The notes: a model not told the origin generated them from the letters alone. Positions 35,804 to 45,578 are shown, counted from the stretch's first letter. The stretch: 64,000 nucleotides of DNA from Billgrantia aerodenitrificans (GCF_021404405.1 NZ_JABFTV010000002.1:372001-436000), one strand, 5' to 3'. Numbers and translations: made by a program.

Positions 35804-37191
35804 TGAAGGAACCTGTCGAGCGGGCGAGCGCTGCCTGTCCTGCGCTGTTCATCGCCGCACCGGCCTCGGGCCAGGGCAAGACCACCCTGACCGCGGCGCT
35901 GGCCCGGCTGCTGCGCAACCGCGGCAAGGTGGTGCGGGTGTTCAAGACGGGGCCGGACTACCTCGACCCTCAGATTCTGGCCCAGGCCTCTGGCCGACCG
36001 GTGGATCAGCTCGACCTGTGGATGGCGGGGGAGATCTACTGCCGCCAGCGCTTCTTCGAGGCGGCCTGCGAGGCGGATCTGATCCTGGTGGAGGGCGCCA
36101 TGGGGCTGTTCGACGGCGAGCCCCCCAGCGCCGACTTGGCCGCTCTGTTCGGCCTGCCGCTGGTCATCGTCATGGACGTCAAGGGCATGGCCCAGACCGC
36201 CGCGGCGCTGGTGGCCGGCCTGGCGGGCTTTCGTGACGACATCCGCATCGCCGGGCTGATCGCCAACGCCTGCGCCTCGCAGCGCCACCGTGAGCTGATC
36301 GAGTCCGCTCTGCCTGCCGAGATTCCGCTGTTGGCCGCGGTGGCGCGGGACGGAGCGCTGACCCTGCCCGAGCGCCACCTGGGGCTGGTGCAGGCCGACG
36401 AGATCCGCGCCGAGCTGGAGCAGCGCTTCGAGGCCGGCGCCAGGGCGTTGGACGCCGAGCGGCTGGCGGAGGCGCTGCTGCAGCTGCCGCCTGTTACCTT
36501 CGAGGCGCCGAGGCAGGCTGCCGAGGCTCCCATGCCATCGCTGCGAGGGCGGGTTATCGGCGTGGCGCGGGACGCGGCCTTCAGCTTCATCTACCAGGCC
36601 AACCTGGATCTGCTGGAGCGCATGGGGGCGACCCTGCGCTTCTTCTCGCCCCTGGCCGACCGCCAACTGCCACCCTGCGATGCGCTGTGGCTGCCGGGCG
36701 GTTATCCCGAGCTGCACGCCGCACAACTGGCGGCGAACGTGTCGATGCGCGACGAGCTGTGCCGCTTCTTTGCCGCCGACAAGCCGATCCTCGCCGAGTG
36801 CGGCGGCCTGCTCTACTGCCTGGAGAGCCTGACCGATACCGACGGCGAGACCCACACCATGCTGGGGCTGTTGCCGGGCCACGGCGCCATGCGCGGACGC
36901 CGCGGCTGCCAGGGCATGCAGACCGCCGAGCTGCCGGAGGGGCCGGTGCGTGGCCACGCGCATCACCGCTCGACGGCGGAGGGCACGCCCGCGCCCATCG
37001 CCTTCTGTCGGCGTCAGCGCCACCCCGCGCCGGGCGAGGCGATCTACCGTCAGCGCGGCCTCACGGCCAGCTACCTGCATCTGTTCTTTCCTGACAATCC
37101 CGACGCCCTGGCCCGGCTGTTCACGGCGAGCGGGCAGTCGGCAAGCGCTTTAGAGACTCATTCCATCACTTCACTGGAGTCCCAAGGATGA
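35803..37191 (+). CDS. cobB: Cobyrinic acid a,c-diamide synthase
   Basis: Amidates the a and c side chains of hydrogenobyrinic or cobyrinic acid using glutamine and ATP. The 462-residue protein has an ATP-binding N-terminal domain (FIAAPASGQGKTT, FKTGPDYLDP, EGAMGLFDG) and a C-terminal glutamine amidotransferase domain with nucleophile Cys333 in LAECGGLLYC. The ATG overlaps the chelatase stop (TGATG) and follows AGGAGG; the end overlaps cobW by ATGA. In the aerobic route it acts before cobalt insertion. Confidence 0.94.
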   Translation: MKEPVERASAACPALFIAAPASGQGKTTLTAALARLLRNRGKVVRVFKTGPDYLDPQILAQASGRPVDQLDLWMAGEIYCRQRFFEAACEADLILVEGAMGLFDGEPPSADLAALFGLPLVIVMDVKGMAQTAAALVAGLAGFRDDIRIAGLIANACASQRHRELIESALPAEIPLLAAVARDGALTLPERHLGLVQADEIRAELEQRFEAGARALDAERLAEALLQLPPVTFEAPRQAAEAPMPSLRGRVIGVARDAAFSFIYQANLDLLERMGATLRFFSPLADRQLPPCDALWLPGGYPELHAAQLAANVSMRDELCRFFAADKPILAECGGLLYCLESLTDTDGETHTMLGLLPGHGAMRGRRGCQGMQTAELPEGPVRGHAHHRSTAEGTPAPIAFCRRQRHPAPGEAIYRQRGLTASYLHLFFPDNPDALARLFTASGQSASALETHSITSLESQG

Positions 37192-38312
37192 ACCTGAACA
37201 AGATTCCCGCCACGGTGGTGACCGGCTTCCTGGGCAGCGGCAAGACCACCCTGCTGGCCGCCATGCTGCGCCAGGTCACCGGCAAGCGCATCGCCGTCAT
37301 CGTCAACGAGTTCGGCGAGCAGGACATCGACTCCAGCCTGCTGCGCGGCTGTGCCTTGAGCTGTGAAGAGGGTAATGAAGAAGGCCGTGACGAGGCGGGT
37401 GACGCTCCGGTGGAGGTCGAAAACGGCATCTATGAGCTGGCCAACGGCTGCATCTGCTGCACCGTGGAGGAGGAGTTCCTGCCGGTGATGAAGACGCTGA
37501 TGGCCCGCCGCGACACGATCGATCATATCCTGATCGAGACCAGCGGCCTGGCCCTGCCCAAGCCGCTGGTGCAGGCGTTCAACTGGCCGGAGGTGCGTCA
37601 GCACTGCACCGTGGATGCCATCATCACCGTGGTCGACGGTCCGGCAGTGGCTGCCGGCCGCTATGCCCACGACGTGGAGAGGGTGGAGGCCCAGCGCCGC
37701 GCCGACGAGTCCCTCGATCATGACCCCAGTCTGCGTGAGCTGCTCGACGACCAGCTCAGCGCGGCGGATCTGGTGCTGGTCAGCAAGACCGACCTGCTCG
37801 ACCCGGCCGAACGGGCCCGGGTGGAAGCGCTGGTCGCACAGCGGGTGCCGGCATCGGTGAAGACCCTGTTCATCGACAAGGGGCTGGCCGAGGACCGCGC
37901 TCAACTGGAGGCGCTGATGGGCATCGGCGCGGCCAGCGAGGAGGGTATCGACCATATCGACAACCACCACGACCGCCACCATGCCGAGGGCGCCCACCAC
38001 GATCACGCCCACGATCACTTCGACTCTTGCGTGATCCGCCTGGGCGAGGTCGACGGCGAGGCCTTGGCGGCACGCCTGCAGCAACTGCTGCAGCACCACG
38101 AGATCTATCGCGCCAAGGGCTTCGCGGCGATTCCCGGCAAGCCCATGCGCCGGGTGATCCAGGCCGTGGGCGAGCGCCTGGACGGCTACTTCGACCGGCT
38201 GTGGGGACAGGACGAGCCGCGGGCTACCCAGCTCGTCTTCATCGGCAAGGGGCTGGATAGCGCGGCGCTGCGCGATGCCCTGGCGGATACCGAGATCGCG
38301 ACGAGCCCCTGA
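37188..38312 (+). CDS. cobW: CobW, G3E-family GTPase
   Basis: Metal-chaperone GTPase of 374 residues, needed for cobalamin synthesis and thought to deliver Co(II). Walker A GFLGSGKTT (13-21), the metal-binding CICC (Cys88, 90, 91), ETSGLALP and SKTDLLDP are present. A histidine-rich stretch (256-277) precedes the C-terminal CobW_C domain. An acidic insertion (CEEGNEEGRDEAGD) lies before the CICC motif. It overlaps cobB by ATGA and cobN by TGATG. The COG0523 family includes zinc-responsive members, relevant to the Zur site upstream of this operon. Confidence 0.93.
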   Translation: MNLNKIPATVVTGFLGSGKTTLLAAMLRQVTGKRIAVIVNEFGEQDIDSSLLRGCALSCEEGNEEGRDEAGDAPVEVENGIYELANGCICCTVEEEFLPVMKTLMARRDTIDHILIETSGLALPKPLVQAFNWPEVRQHCTVDAIITVVDGPAVAAGRYAHDVERVEAQRRADESLDHDPSLRELLDDQLSAADLVLVSKTDLLDPAERARVEALVAQRVPASVKTLFIDKGLAEDRAQLEALMGIGAASEEGIDHIDNHHDRHHAEGAHHDHAHDHFDSCVIRLGEVDGEALAARLQQLLQHHEIYRAKGFAAIPGKPMRRVIQAVGERLDGYFDRLWGQDEPRATQLVFIGKGLDSAALRDALADTEIATSP

Positions 38313-41300
38313 TGCATCTCTTCGCCGCCAAGCCGGGGGGCTTCGTCGACGACGAGGGTATCGTCGATCTGCAGCAGAGCCCCGCCGAGGTCGTCATCCT
38401 GTCGGCCGCCGACAGCAGCCTGTCGGCCCTGGCCCAGGCGGCGGAGCGTCTGGCCGAGAGCGACGGTGAGGGCTTTCCCTCGCTGCGCCTGGCCAACTGG
38501 ATGAACCTGATCAAGCCGGCCGCCTACGACCTCTACGAAGACCGGGTGCTGGAGCAGGCGCGGCTGGTGATCGTCTCGCTATTGGGCGGCAGCGGCTACT
38601 GGCGCTACGGCCATGAGCGCCTGCTGGCCTGGGCCGCTGCCGACCGGCGCCGCCAGTTGATCCTGGTGCCGGGCTGCGACGCCCCGGACGACGCCCTGCT
38701 GGCGGACTCCAGCGTGCCTGTCGCCACGGCCCATCGGGTTTGGCGCTACCTGCGCGAGGGCGGGGTCGACAATGCAGAGCAGCTACTGCGCTGTATCGGC
38801 AGCGAGTGTCTTGGGCTGCCGCTTGCGTGGCGCGAACCCCAGGCGCTACCCGCGGCGCTGCTCTATTTTCCCGGAACATCCGCCCGGAAATCCCTGCAGG
38901 ACCAGTCGGCGGTGACGCTCAACGAGTGGCGCAGGCAGCAGGACGCGACGCGCCCGGTCTGCCTGCTGCTGTTCTATCGCAGCCATCTACAGGGCGCCAA
39001 CACGGCGGTGCTGGATGGCCTGCTCGAGGTGCTCGAGGCCCAGGGGTTCGCGCCCCTGGCGGTGGCGGTGGCCTCGCTCAAGGAGTCGGCCTGCCTGGCC
39101 TTCGTCAATCATCTGCTCGAGCAGACCGGGGCCGGCATCGTGATCAATACCACCGGCTTCTCGGTCAATCGTCATGCCGACGAGAGCGAGGCGCCGGTGG
39201 AAGAGCAGCTCGATCAGGACCTCGCGGGGCTCTTCGTCGGCCGGCCGGTGGTGCTGCAGGCGATCCTCTCCAGCAGCACCGAAGAGGACTGGCAGGCCGA
39301 GGCCGGCGGCCTGCGCAGCCGCGACATGGCCATGCAGGTGGTGCTGCCGGAGATGGACGGCCGCATCATGACCCGGGTGGTGGGCTTCAAGAGCGAGGCC
39401 CACTACAGCGAGCGCTGCCAGCTGCCGGTGATTCGCCATGCCCTGCACCCGGAGCGTGCCGCCTTCGTCGCCCGGCTGGCACGGCGCTTCAGCGACCTGC
39501 AGCGCACGCCGAACCGGCACAAGCGCCTGGCGCTGGTGCTGGCCAACTACCCCAATCGCGACGGGCGCATCGGCAACGGCGTCGGCCTCGACACGCCGGC
39601 CTCGACCCTGGCGATCCTGCGCGCCCTGGCGGCGGCGGGCTATCCGGTCGACGAGCTGCCGGCGGATGGCGATGCGCTGGTGCGGCGGCTGCAGGCGGGG
39701 GTGACCAACGACCCCCGCGGACTGGAGCAGCGCGGCTGCTGGCAGAGCATCGCCCTCGACGACTACATGGCCTGGTTCCGGACCCTGCCGCAAGCGCTGC
39801 AGGAGGCGGTATGGCAGCGCTGGGGCGCGCCCAGCGAGGACCCCAAGCATCGCCAGGGCCGGCTGATGATCGCCGGCATTCGCCTGGGTGAAACCTTCGT
39901 CGGCATCCAGCCTCTGCGCGACCTGGGTAACGACCCGCTCCAGAGCTACCACGACAGCGAGCTGGTGCCGCCCCACAGCTACCTGGCCTTCTATCTCTGG
40001 CTGCGCGAGCACTACCGGGTGGATGCGCTGATCCACGTTGGCAAGCATGGCAACCTGGAGTGGCTGCCGGGCAAGAGCGCGGCGCTCTCCGCCGAGTGCT
40101 GGCCCGACGTCGCCCTGGGGCCGCTGCCGCACTTCTATCCCTTCATCGTCAACGACCCGGGCGAGGGCGCCCAGGCCAAGCGCCGCAGCCAGGCGGTGAT
40201 CGTCGATCACCTGATGCCGCCGCTGGCCCGTGCCGAACTCTACGGCGCCATGGCCGAACTCGAGGCGCTGACCGACGAGTACTACCAGGCCCTGGGCATG
40301 GACCCACGCCGCGAGACCCTGCTGCGCGAGCGCATCCTCGTCCACCTGCGCGACACCGGCATCGACCGCGAGCTGGCGCAGGGCAGAACAGGCGGGGAGA
40401 CGGCCGGGGAGGTGGATGACGAGCGCCTGCTCAACGAGCTGGACACCTATCTGTGCGACATCAAGGAGGCGCAGATCCGCCACGGCCTGCACGTGCTGGG
40501 CAGCCTGCCGCCGCGGGACAAGCTGGCCGGAACCCTGGTCGCCATCCTGCGGCTGCCGCGGGGCGATACGTCGACCCAGCGCGGCCTGCTGCACAACCTG
40601 TCCGCCGACCTGGGCCTACCGCCGGAGTTCGACCCCCTGGCGGCCGGAGCCGAGCCCTGGCACGGTCCGCGGCCGGCGGCGCTGGCCGAGCTGGACGACT
40701 CCCCCTGGCGCAGCGCCGCCGATACCCGCGAGCGCCTGGAGCTGCTCGCCCACCGCCTGGTGGAGACGCATGTCGTGGCGGAGGGCTGCCTGGCCAGCCT
40801 GGCCCATGACCATCCGGCCACCGCCGAGCAGCTGAGCCATGTGCGCGACGGGCTTTGGGCGGCCATGCAGCGCGGCGTCGAGATGGAGATCCAGTCGCTG
40901 CTGACCGGCCTCGAGGGGCGTTTCGTCCCTCCCGGACCGAGCGGCGCGCCCAGCCGCGGGCGCCTGGACGTGCTGCCCACCGGGCGCAACTTCTTCAGCG
41001 TCGACAACCGCTCGATACCGTCGCCGGCCGCCTGGTCGCTGGGCGAGGCCTCGGCCCGGGCCTTCGTCGAGCGCTACCTGCAGGATCACGGCGACTATCC
41101 GCGGCGGCTGGGCCTGTCGATCTGGGGCACTGCCACCATGCGCACCGGCGGCGACGACATCGCCCAGGCCTTCGCCCTGATGGGCGTGCGACCGGTGTGG
41201 TCGCTGGGCTCGCGACGGGTGATCGACGTCGAGGTGATTCCCGCCATGCTGCTGGGGCGGCCGCGGGTGGACGTCACCCTGCGGGTCTCCGGCTTCTTCC

Positions 41301-42193
41301 GCGACGCCTTCGCCAACGTCATCCGCCTGTTCGACCGGGCGGTACGGGCGGTGGCCGAGTACCAGGAGCCGGGGGAGGCCAACACCATTCGGGCGGCGGT
41401 CATGGCGCGCCGGCAGGAACTCGAGGCGCAGGGCCGCTCACCTGAGCAGGCGGAGTGGGAGGCCGGCTATCGAGTCTTCGGCAGCCGGCCCGGTGAGTAC
41501 GGCACCGGCCTCAACCGGCTGCTCGACGAGCGCGCCTGGCGGCACGCCGATGACCTGGCCGATGCCTACCTGGCGAGCGGGGCTTACGCCTACGGCCAGT
41601 TTCCCGAGTCGGGGGTGGCGGCCCGGGCGGCCTTCGAGCATCAGCTCGAAGGGCTGGAGGCGGTGATGCACAACCAGGACAACCGCGAGCACGACATCCT
41701 CGACTCCAACGGCTACTTCGCCTTCCAGGGCGGCATGGCCAACGCCAGCCGTGCGCTCAGCGGCCAGGCACCGAGCATCTATCACGCCGACCACGCCAAT
41801 CCGGCGCGGCCACGCATGCGCAGCCTCGAGCAGGAGCTGGCCCGGGTGATCCGCTCCCGGGTGCTCAACCCGAAGTGGATCGAGGCCATGCGCGAACACG
41901 GCTACAAGGGCGCCGCGGAGATGGCGGCGACGGTGGACTACCTGTTCGCCTACGACGCCACCACCGACCTGGTGGCCGACTACCAATATGCCCAGGTCAG
42001 CCAGGCGCTGGTGCTGGATCCACTGAACCAGCAGTTCCTGCGCGAGCACAATCCGGCGGCCATGGAGGAGATGGCCGAGCGCCTGCTCGAGGCCATTCAG
42101 CGCGGCCTGTGGCGGGAGCCCGGCGAACAGGGCCCGGCCCTGCAGGACCTGCTGCTGGAGATCGACGAAACCCGGGAGGTGGCGTCGCCATGA
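38312..42193 (+). CDS. cobN: Cobaltochelatase subunit CobN
   Basis: Large catalytic subunit (1293 residues, usual size) inserting Co(II) into hydrogenobyrinic acid a,c-diamide. Family blocks include RLALVLANYPNRDGRIGNGVGLDTPAS, HVGKHGNLEWLPGKSAALS, LPTGRNFFSVD and VFGSRPGEYGTGLNRLLDERAW. The ATG overlaps the cobW stop, and the end overlaps cobG by ATGA. CobS and CobT are absent from the window; the fused AAA-VWA protein at the head of the operon probably supplies the ATPase function. Confidence 0.95.
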   Translation: MHLFAAKPGGFVDDEGIVDLQQSPAEVVILSAADSSLSALAQAAERLAESDGEGFPSLRLANWMNLIKPAAYDLYEDRVLEQARLVIVSLLGGSGYWRYGHERLLAWAAADRRRQLILVPGCDAPDDALLADSSVPVATAHRVWRYLREGGVDNAEQLLRCIGSECLGLPLAWREPQALPAALLYFPGTSARKSLQDQSAVTLNEWRRQQDATRPVCLLLFYRSHLQGANTAVLDGLLEVLEAQGFAPLAVAVASLKESACLAFVNHLLEQTGAGIVINTTGFSVNRHADESEAPVEEQLDQDLAGLFVGRPVVLQAILSSSTEEDWQAEAGGLRSRDMAMQVVLPEMDGRIMTRVVGFKSEAHYSERCQLPVIRHALHPERAAFVARLARRFSDLQRTPNRHKRLALVLANYPNRDGRIGNGVGLDTPASTLAILRALAAAGYPVDELPADGDALVRRLQAGVTNDPRGLEQRGCWQSIALDDYMAWFRTLPQALQEAVWQRWGAPSEDPKHRQGRLMIAGIRLGETFVGIQPLRDLGNDPLQSYHDSELVPPHSYLAFYLWLREHYRVDALIHVGKHGNLEWLPGKSAALSAECWPDVALGPLPHFYPFIVNDPGEGAQAKRRSQAVIVDHLMPPLARAELYGAMAELEALTDEYYQALGMDPRRETLLRERILVHLRDTGIDRELAQGRTGGETAGEVDDERLLNELDTYLCDIKEAQIRHGLHVLGSLPPRDKLAGTLVAILRLPRGDTSTQRGLLHNLSADLGLPPEFDPLAAGAEPWHGPRPAALAELDDSPWRSAADTRERLELLAHRLVETHVVAEGCLASLAHDHPATAEQLSHVRDGLWAAMQRGVEMEIQSLLTGLEGRFVPPGPSGAPSRGRLDVLPTGRNFFSVDNRSIPSPAAWSLGEASARAFVERYLQDHGDYPRRLGLSIWGTATMRTGGDDIAQAFALMGVRPVWSLGSRRVIDVEVIPAMLLGRPRVDVTLRVSGFFRDAFANVIRLFDRAVRAVAEYQEPGEANTIRAAVMARRQELEAQGRSPEQAEWEAGYRVFGSRPGEYGTGLNRLLDERAWRHADDLADAYLASGAYAYGQFPESGVAARAAFEHQLEGLEAVMHNQDNREHDILDSNGYFAFQGGMANASRALSGQAPSIYHADHANPARPRMRSLEQELARVIRSRVLNPKWIEAMREHGYKGAAEMAATVDYLFAYDATTDLVADYQYAQVSQALVLDPLNQQFLREHNPAAMEEMAERLLEAIQRGLWREPGEQGPALQDLLLEIDETREVASP

Positions 42194-43419
42194 CGAACCA
42201 GGCGAACGCGCCGCGGATCAAGGGCTGGTGTCCTGGCGCCTGGCGCCCCATGGCCTCCGGCGATGGGCTGCTGGTGCGCGTGCGCGCCCCGCTGGGGCGG
42301 CTCACCCGGCATCAGATGCTGGCCCTGTGCGAGGCGGCCGAGACCTTCGGCAGCGGCCTGATCGAACTCACCAATCGGGCCAACCTGCAGCTGCGCGGCG
42401 TGTCCGACGCCAGTTGGCCAGGGCTGATGGCCTTTCTGGTCGAGCATGGCCTGGTGGCGGCCGACCCGCAGAGTGAGCGTCGGCTGCCGCTGCTGCTGGC
42501 GCCCGACTGGCAGCCCGGCGACGCCACCCATGAGGTGGCGCGACGCTTGGAGGCCCTGCTCGATGCGTTGCCGGCACTGCCGGCCAAGATGGGCGTGGCC
42601 ATCGATGCCGGCGCCGCACCGTTGCTGGGCGAAGTCTCGGCTGATTTCCGCATCGAGCGCTCGCGGGAAGGGGGCTTGCCGGCGCGGGCTTCGGGCGCCT
42701 TGCCGGCGCAGTCTTCGGGCGCGTTATTAGTCCGTGCCGACGGGCGGGAAATGGGCACGCCGGTGGACTCGCCCGCGGCCGCCGTCGAGCTTCTGATCCG
42801 GCTGCTGCACTGGTTCGTCGACAGCGGCGGACGCGATGCCGGGCGCATGCGCCGGCACTCGGCACCGCTGCCGCCCTGGGCGCCCGCCACGCAGCGGCCC
42901 GCCGCCGCCAGCCCCGTGCCGGCTCTGGGCCAGCACGCATGGGGCAGGGCGCTGGGCCTGCCGTTCGGGCGGGCACCGGCGGCGACGCTGCGGGCCTTGA
43001 TTATGGCGGACTCGGTCGGCAGCGTGCGGGTCACCCCCTGGCGGCGGCTGCTGGTCGAGGGGTTTCCCGCCGGCGAGCCTTCGCCGCCGGGGCTGCTGGA
43101 GAGCGAGCGCGATCCACGCCTGGCCATGCAGGCCTGTCCGGGCGCGCCCTACTGCGAGCAGGCCAGCGTGGCGACCCTGGGCCTGGCTCAGGAATTGGCC
43201 GAACGGCTGGACGGCCAGGGATCGCGCAGCGTGCACCTGTCCGGTTGCATCAAGGGCTGCGCCTGCCAGGCGCCGACGGACCTCTGCCTGACCGGCCGTG
43301 CGGGACGCTTCGACCTGATCGTCGGTGATCGCGCCGATGGGGAGCCGGTGGCCACCGGCCTGGATGAATCCGATGTTATCGAACACCTAGAGAAGAATCG
43401 CGATGCCTTACGTCTATGA
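42190..43419 (+). CDS. cobG: Precorrin-3B synthase
   Basis: Oxygen-dependent monooxygenase that prepares precorrin-3A for ring contraction, marking the aerobic pathway. The 409-residue protein has the nitrite/sulfite reductase-like fold with Fe-S cysteines in ACPGAPYCEQAS and LSGCIKGCACQ, and ELTNRANLQLRGV near the N-terminus. An imperfect 24-bp tandem duplication adds LPARASGALPAQSSGA in a poorly conserved stretch. The ATG overlaps the cobN stop; the open frame upstream is a shadow of cobN. Confidence 0.92.
   Translation: MTNQANAPRIKGWCPGAWRPMASGDGLLVRVRAPLGRLTRHQMLALCEAAETFGSGLIELTNRANLQLRGVSDASWPGLMAFLVEHGLVAADPQSERRLPLLLAPDWQPGDATHEVARRLEALLDALPALPAKMGVAIDAGAAPLLGEVSADFRIERSREGGLPARASGALPAQSSGALLVRADGREMGTPVDSPAAAVELLIRLLHWFVDSGGRDAGRMRRHSAPLPPWAPATQRPAAASPVPALGQHAWGRALGLPFGRAPAATLRALIMADSVGSVRVTPWRRLLVEGFPAGEPSPPGLLESERDPRLAMQACPGAPYCEQASVATLGLAQELAERLDGQGSRSVHLSGCIKGCACQAPTDLCLTGRAGRFDLIVGDRADGEPVATGLDESDVIEHLEKNRDALRL
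42675..42722 (+). repeat. 24-bp tandem duplication within cobG
   Basis: Two 24-bp units (42675-42698 and 42699-42722) differ at three positions (CGCGGGCTTC versus CGCAGTCTTC in the middle). They keep the frame and encode LPARASGA and LPAQSSGA. Confidence 0.85.
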
Positions 43420-44032
43420 AACGGACGGCCCGGCCATCTACCGGGAGTCCTTTTCCATCATCCGGCGCGAGGCCGAGTTGGCGCGCTTCGCGCCGGAGGA
43501 GGAGCCAGTAGCGGTGCGCATGATCCATGCCGCCGGGCTGGTGGAACTCGCCGCGCATATTCACTTCCGCGGCGATGCGGTGAATCGGGCCCGGACGGCG
43601 CTGGAGCAGGGCGCCCCGATTCTGTGCGATGCGCGCATGGTTTCCGAGGGCATCACCCGCAAGCGCTTGCCGGCAGACAACCCGGTGATCTGTACCCTGC
43701 ACCATGAGCGGGTACACGACCTCGCCCGGGAGCTGGCCACCACCCGCTCGGCGGCGGCGCTGGAGCTGTGGCGACCCCATCTCGACGGGGCGGTAGTGGC
43801 GATCGGCAACGCGCCCACCGCACTGTTCCACCTGCTCAACATGCTGGAAGATCCGGCGTGCCCGCGCCCGGCGGCGATCATCGGCTGCCCGGTGGGCTTC
43901 GTGGGGGCCGCCGAATCCAAGCAGGCCCTGTGGGAGAGCGCCACGGCTCCCTGCGTGATCGTCGAGGGACGCCTCGGCGGCAGCGCGGTGACGGTGGCCG
44001 CCCTCAATGCCATGGCGGATCGCAGCGAATGA
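43403..44032 (+). CDS. cobH: Precorrin-8X methylmutase
   Basis: Moves the C11 methyl group to C12, giving hydrogenobyrinic acid. It has 209 residues; the catalytic histidine is His42 in VRMIHAAG. DARMVSEGIT, IGNAPTALFHLL and GCPVGFVGAAESK are family blocks. The start lies 17 bases inside the end of cobG and the stop overlaps cobI by ATGA. Confidence 0.95.
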   Translation: MPYVYETDGPAIYRESFSIIRREAELARFAPEEEPVAVRMIHAAGLVELAAHIHFRGDAVNRARTALEQGAPILCDARMVSEGITRKRLPADNPVICTLHHERVHDLARELATTRSAAALELWRPHLDGAVVAIGNAPTALFHLLNMLEDPACPRPAAIIGCPVGFVGAAESKQALWESATAPCVIVEGRLGGSAVTVAALNAMADRSE

Positions 44033-44769
44033 GCCAAGAAACCATCAAGCCGGGCACCATCCATGGCGTCGGCCTCGGCCCCGGCAGCCAGGACCTGATG
44101 AGCGTGCGCGCCGACCGACTGATTCGTGGGGCCACCCACGTCGCCTATTTCCGCAAGAAGGGGCGCCGCGGCCATGCCCGCAGCATCGTCGAGGGCCTGC
44201 TGGCGCCCGACGTGATCGAAATCCCGCTGGAGTATCCGGTCACCACCGAAATCCCGTTCGACGACCCGCTCTACAACGAACTGCTGGCGGCCTTCTACGA
44301 GAACAGCGTCGCGCAGCTCCGCGAGATCGCCGAGGCCGGGTGCGATGCAGTGGTGCTGTGTGAGGGCGATCCGTTCTTCTACGGCTCCTTCATGCACCTC
44401 TATACCCGCCTGCAGGGGCGGGTGCCGGTGGAAGTGGTGCCCGGCATCACCGGCATGTCCGCCGCCTGGACCGCCACCGGGCAACCGGTGACCTGGGGCG
44501 ACGACATCATGACCGTGCTGATGGGCACCCTGCCCGAAGCAACGCTGGTCGAACATATCGCGCGGACCGATGCCCTGGTGGTGATGAAGATCGGCCGCAA
44601 CCTGGCCAAGCTCCAGCGAGCGCTGGCCGAGACCGGCCGGGAGCAGGAGGCCTGGCTGATCGAGTACGCCGCCATGCCGCAGCAGCGGATACGACCGTTT
44701 CGCGAGGTCGGCGACAGCGTGCCCTACTTCTCCATCGTGGTGATTCATGGCAACGGGAGGCGGCCATGA
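44029..44769 (+). CDS. cobI: Precorrin-2 C20-methyltransferase
   Basis: SAM-dependent methylation of precorrin-2 to precorrin-3A, the first committed corrin step. It has 246 residues with the tetrapyrrole methylase opening GVGLGPGSQDLMSVRA, LCEGDPFFYGSF and VPGITGMSAAW. ATGA overlaps on both sides. The enzyme making its substrate (CobA or CysG) is not in this window. Confidence 0.95.
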   Translation: MSQETIKPGTIHGVGLGPGSQDLMSVRADRLIRGATHVAYFRKKGRRGHARSIVEGLLAPDVIEIPLEYPVTTEIPFDDPLYNELLAAFYENSVAQLREIAEAGCDAVVLCEGDPFFYGSFMHLYTRLQGRVPVEVVPGITGMSAAWTATGQPVTWGDDIMTVLMGTLPEATLVEHIARTDALVVMKIGRNLAKLQRALAETGREQEAWLIEYAAMPQQRIRPFREVGDSVPYFSIVVIHGNGRRP

Positions 44770-45578
44770 CAGCCAAGAACAACGCCGGTTGGCTGAAGGT
44801 GGTTGGTCTTGGCCCGGGCGGTGATGCGCTGATCACCCCGGAAGTCTCCGCCGCCCTGAGCGAGGCCACCGACGTGGTGGGCTATGTGCCCTACGTCGAA
44901 CGGGTGGCGCCGCGGCCGGGGTTGGTGCGCCACGGCTCTGACAACCGCGAGGAGATCCGCCGCGCGGAGCAGGCGCTGCGGCTGGCCGCCGAGGGGCGGC
45001 GGGTGGTGGTGGTCTCCTCGGGGGACCCCGGCGTGTTTGCCATGGCCGCGGCGCTGTTCGAGGCGCTCGAAGCCGGCGAGCCCGAATGGCGCGATCTGGA
45101 CATCCAGGTGCTGCCGGGTATCTCCGCCATGCTGGCCGCTAGTGCACGCTTGGGGGCACCGCTGGGCCACGATTTCTGCTGTATCAACCTTTCCGACAAC
45201 CTCAAGCCCTGGGCGCTGATCGAACGGCGCCTGCGGCTGGCCGCCGAGGCCGACTTCGCCATGGCCTTCTACAACCCGCGCTCCCGCGCCCGGCCGGAGG
45301 GCTTCGTCCGCACTCTCGAGGTGCTGCGCGAGACCTGCGGGGCGCAGCGCCCGATCATGTTCGCCCGGGCCGTCTCCACGCCGGAAGAGCGTCTGACGGT
45401 CACCACCCTGGGCGAGGCCACGGCAGAGATGGCCGATATGCGCACCCTGGTGATGGTGGGCTCCAGCCAGACGCGGCTGATCCGGCGTGAAGGCGTGCCC
45501 TGGGTCTATACCCCGCGCTCGGTCCTAGAGTCTGTCTCAGGGGCTTGCTCAGGGACTGACGCAGGAGCCGAGCCGTGA
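44766..45578 (+). CDS. cobJ: Precorrin-3B C17-methyltransferase
   Basis: Methylates C17 and drives ring contraction to precorrin-4. It has 270 residues with VVGLGPGGDALITPEV, VVVVSSGDPGVFAMA, VLPGISAMLAASARLGAPLGHDFCCINLSD and AFYNPRSRARPE. The last 73 bases overlap the 3' end of the reverse-strand cobK. It is the last gene of this forward stretch before the cobK inversion. Confidence 0.95.
   Translation: MTAKNNAGWLKVVGLGPGGDALITPEVSAALSEATDVVGYVPYVERVAPRPGLVRHGSDNREEIRRAEQALRLAAEGRRVVVVSSGDPGVFAMAAALFEALEAGEPEWRDLDIQVLPGISAMLAASARLGAPLGHDFCCINLSDNLKPWALIERRLRLAAEADFAMAFYNPRSRARPEGFVRTLEVLRETCGAQRPIMFARAVSTPEERLTVTTLGEATAEMADMRTLVMVGSSQTRLIRREGVPWVYTPRSVLESVSGACSGTDAGAEP

Noticed and set aside
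38987..40594. 535-codon reverse frame inside cobN
   Set aside because: Antisense shadow of cobN; composition is dominated by codon mirror effects (Gln, His, Ala, Arg), and no start signal is seen.
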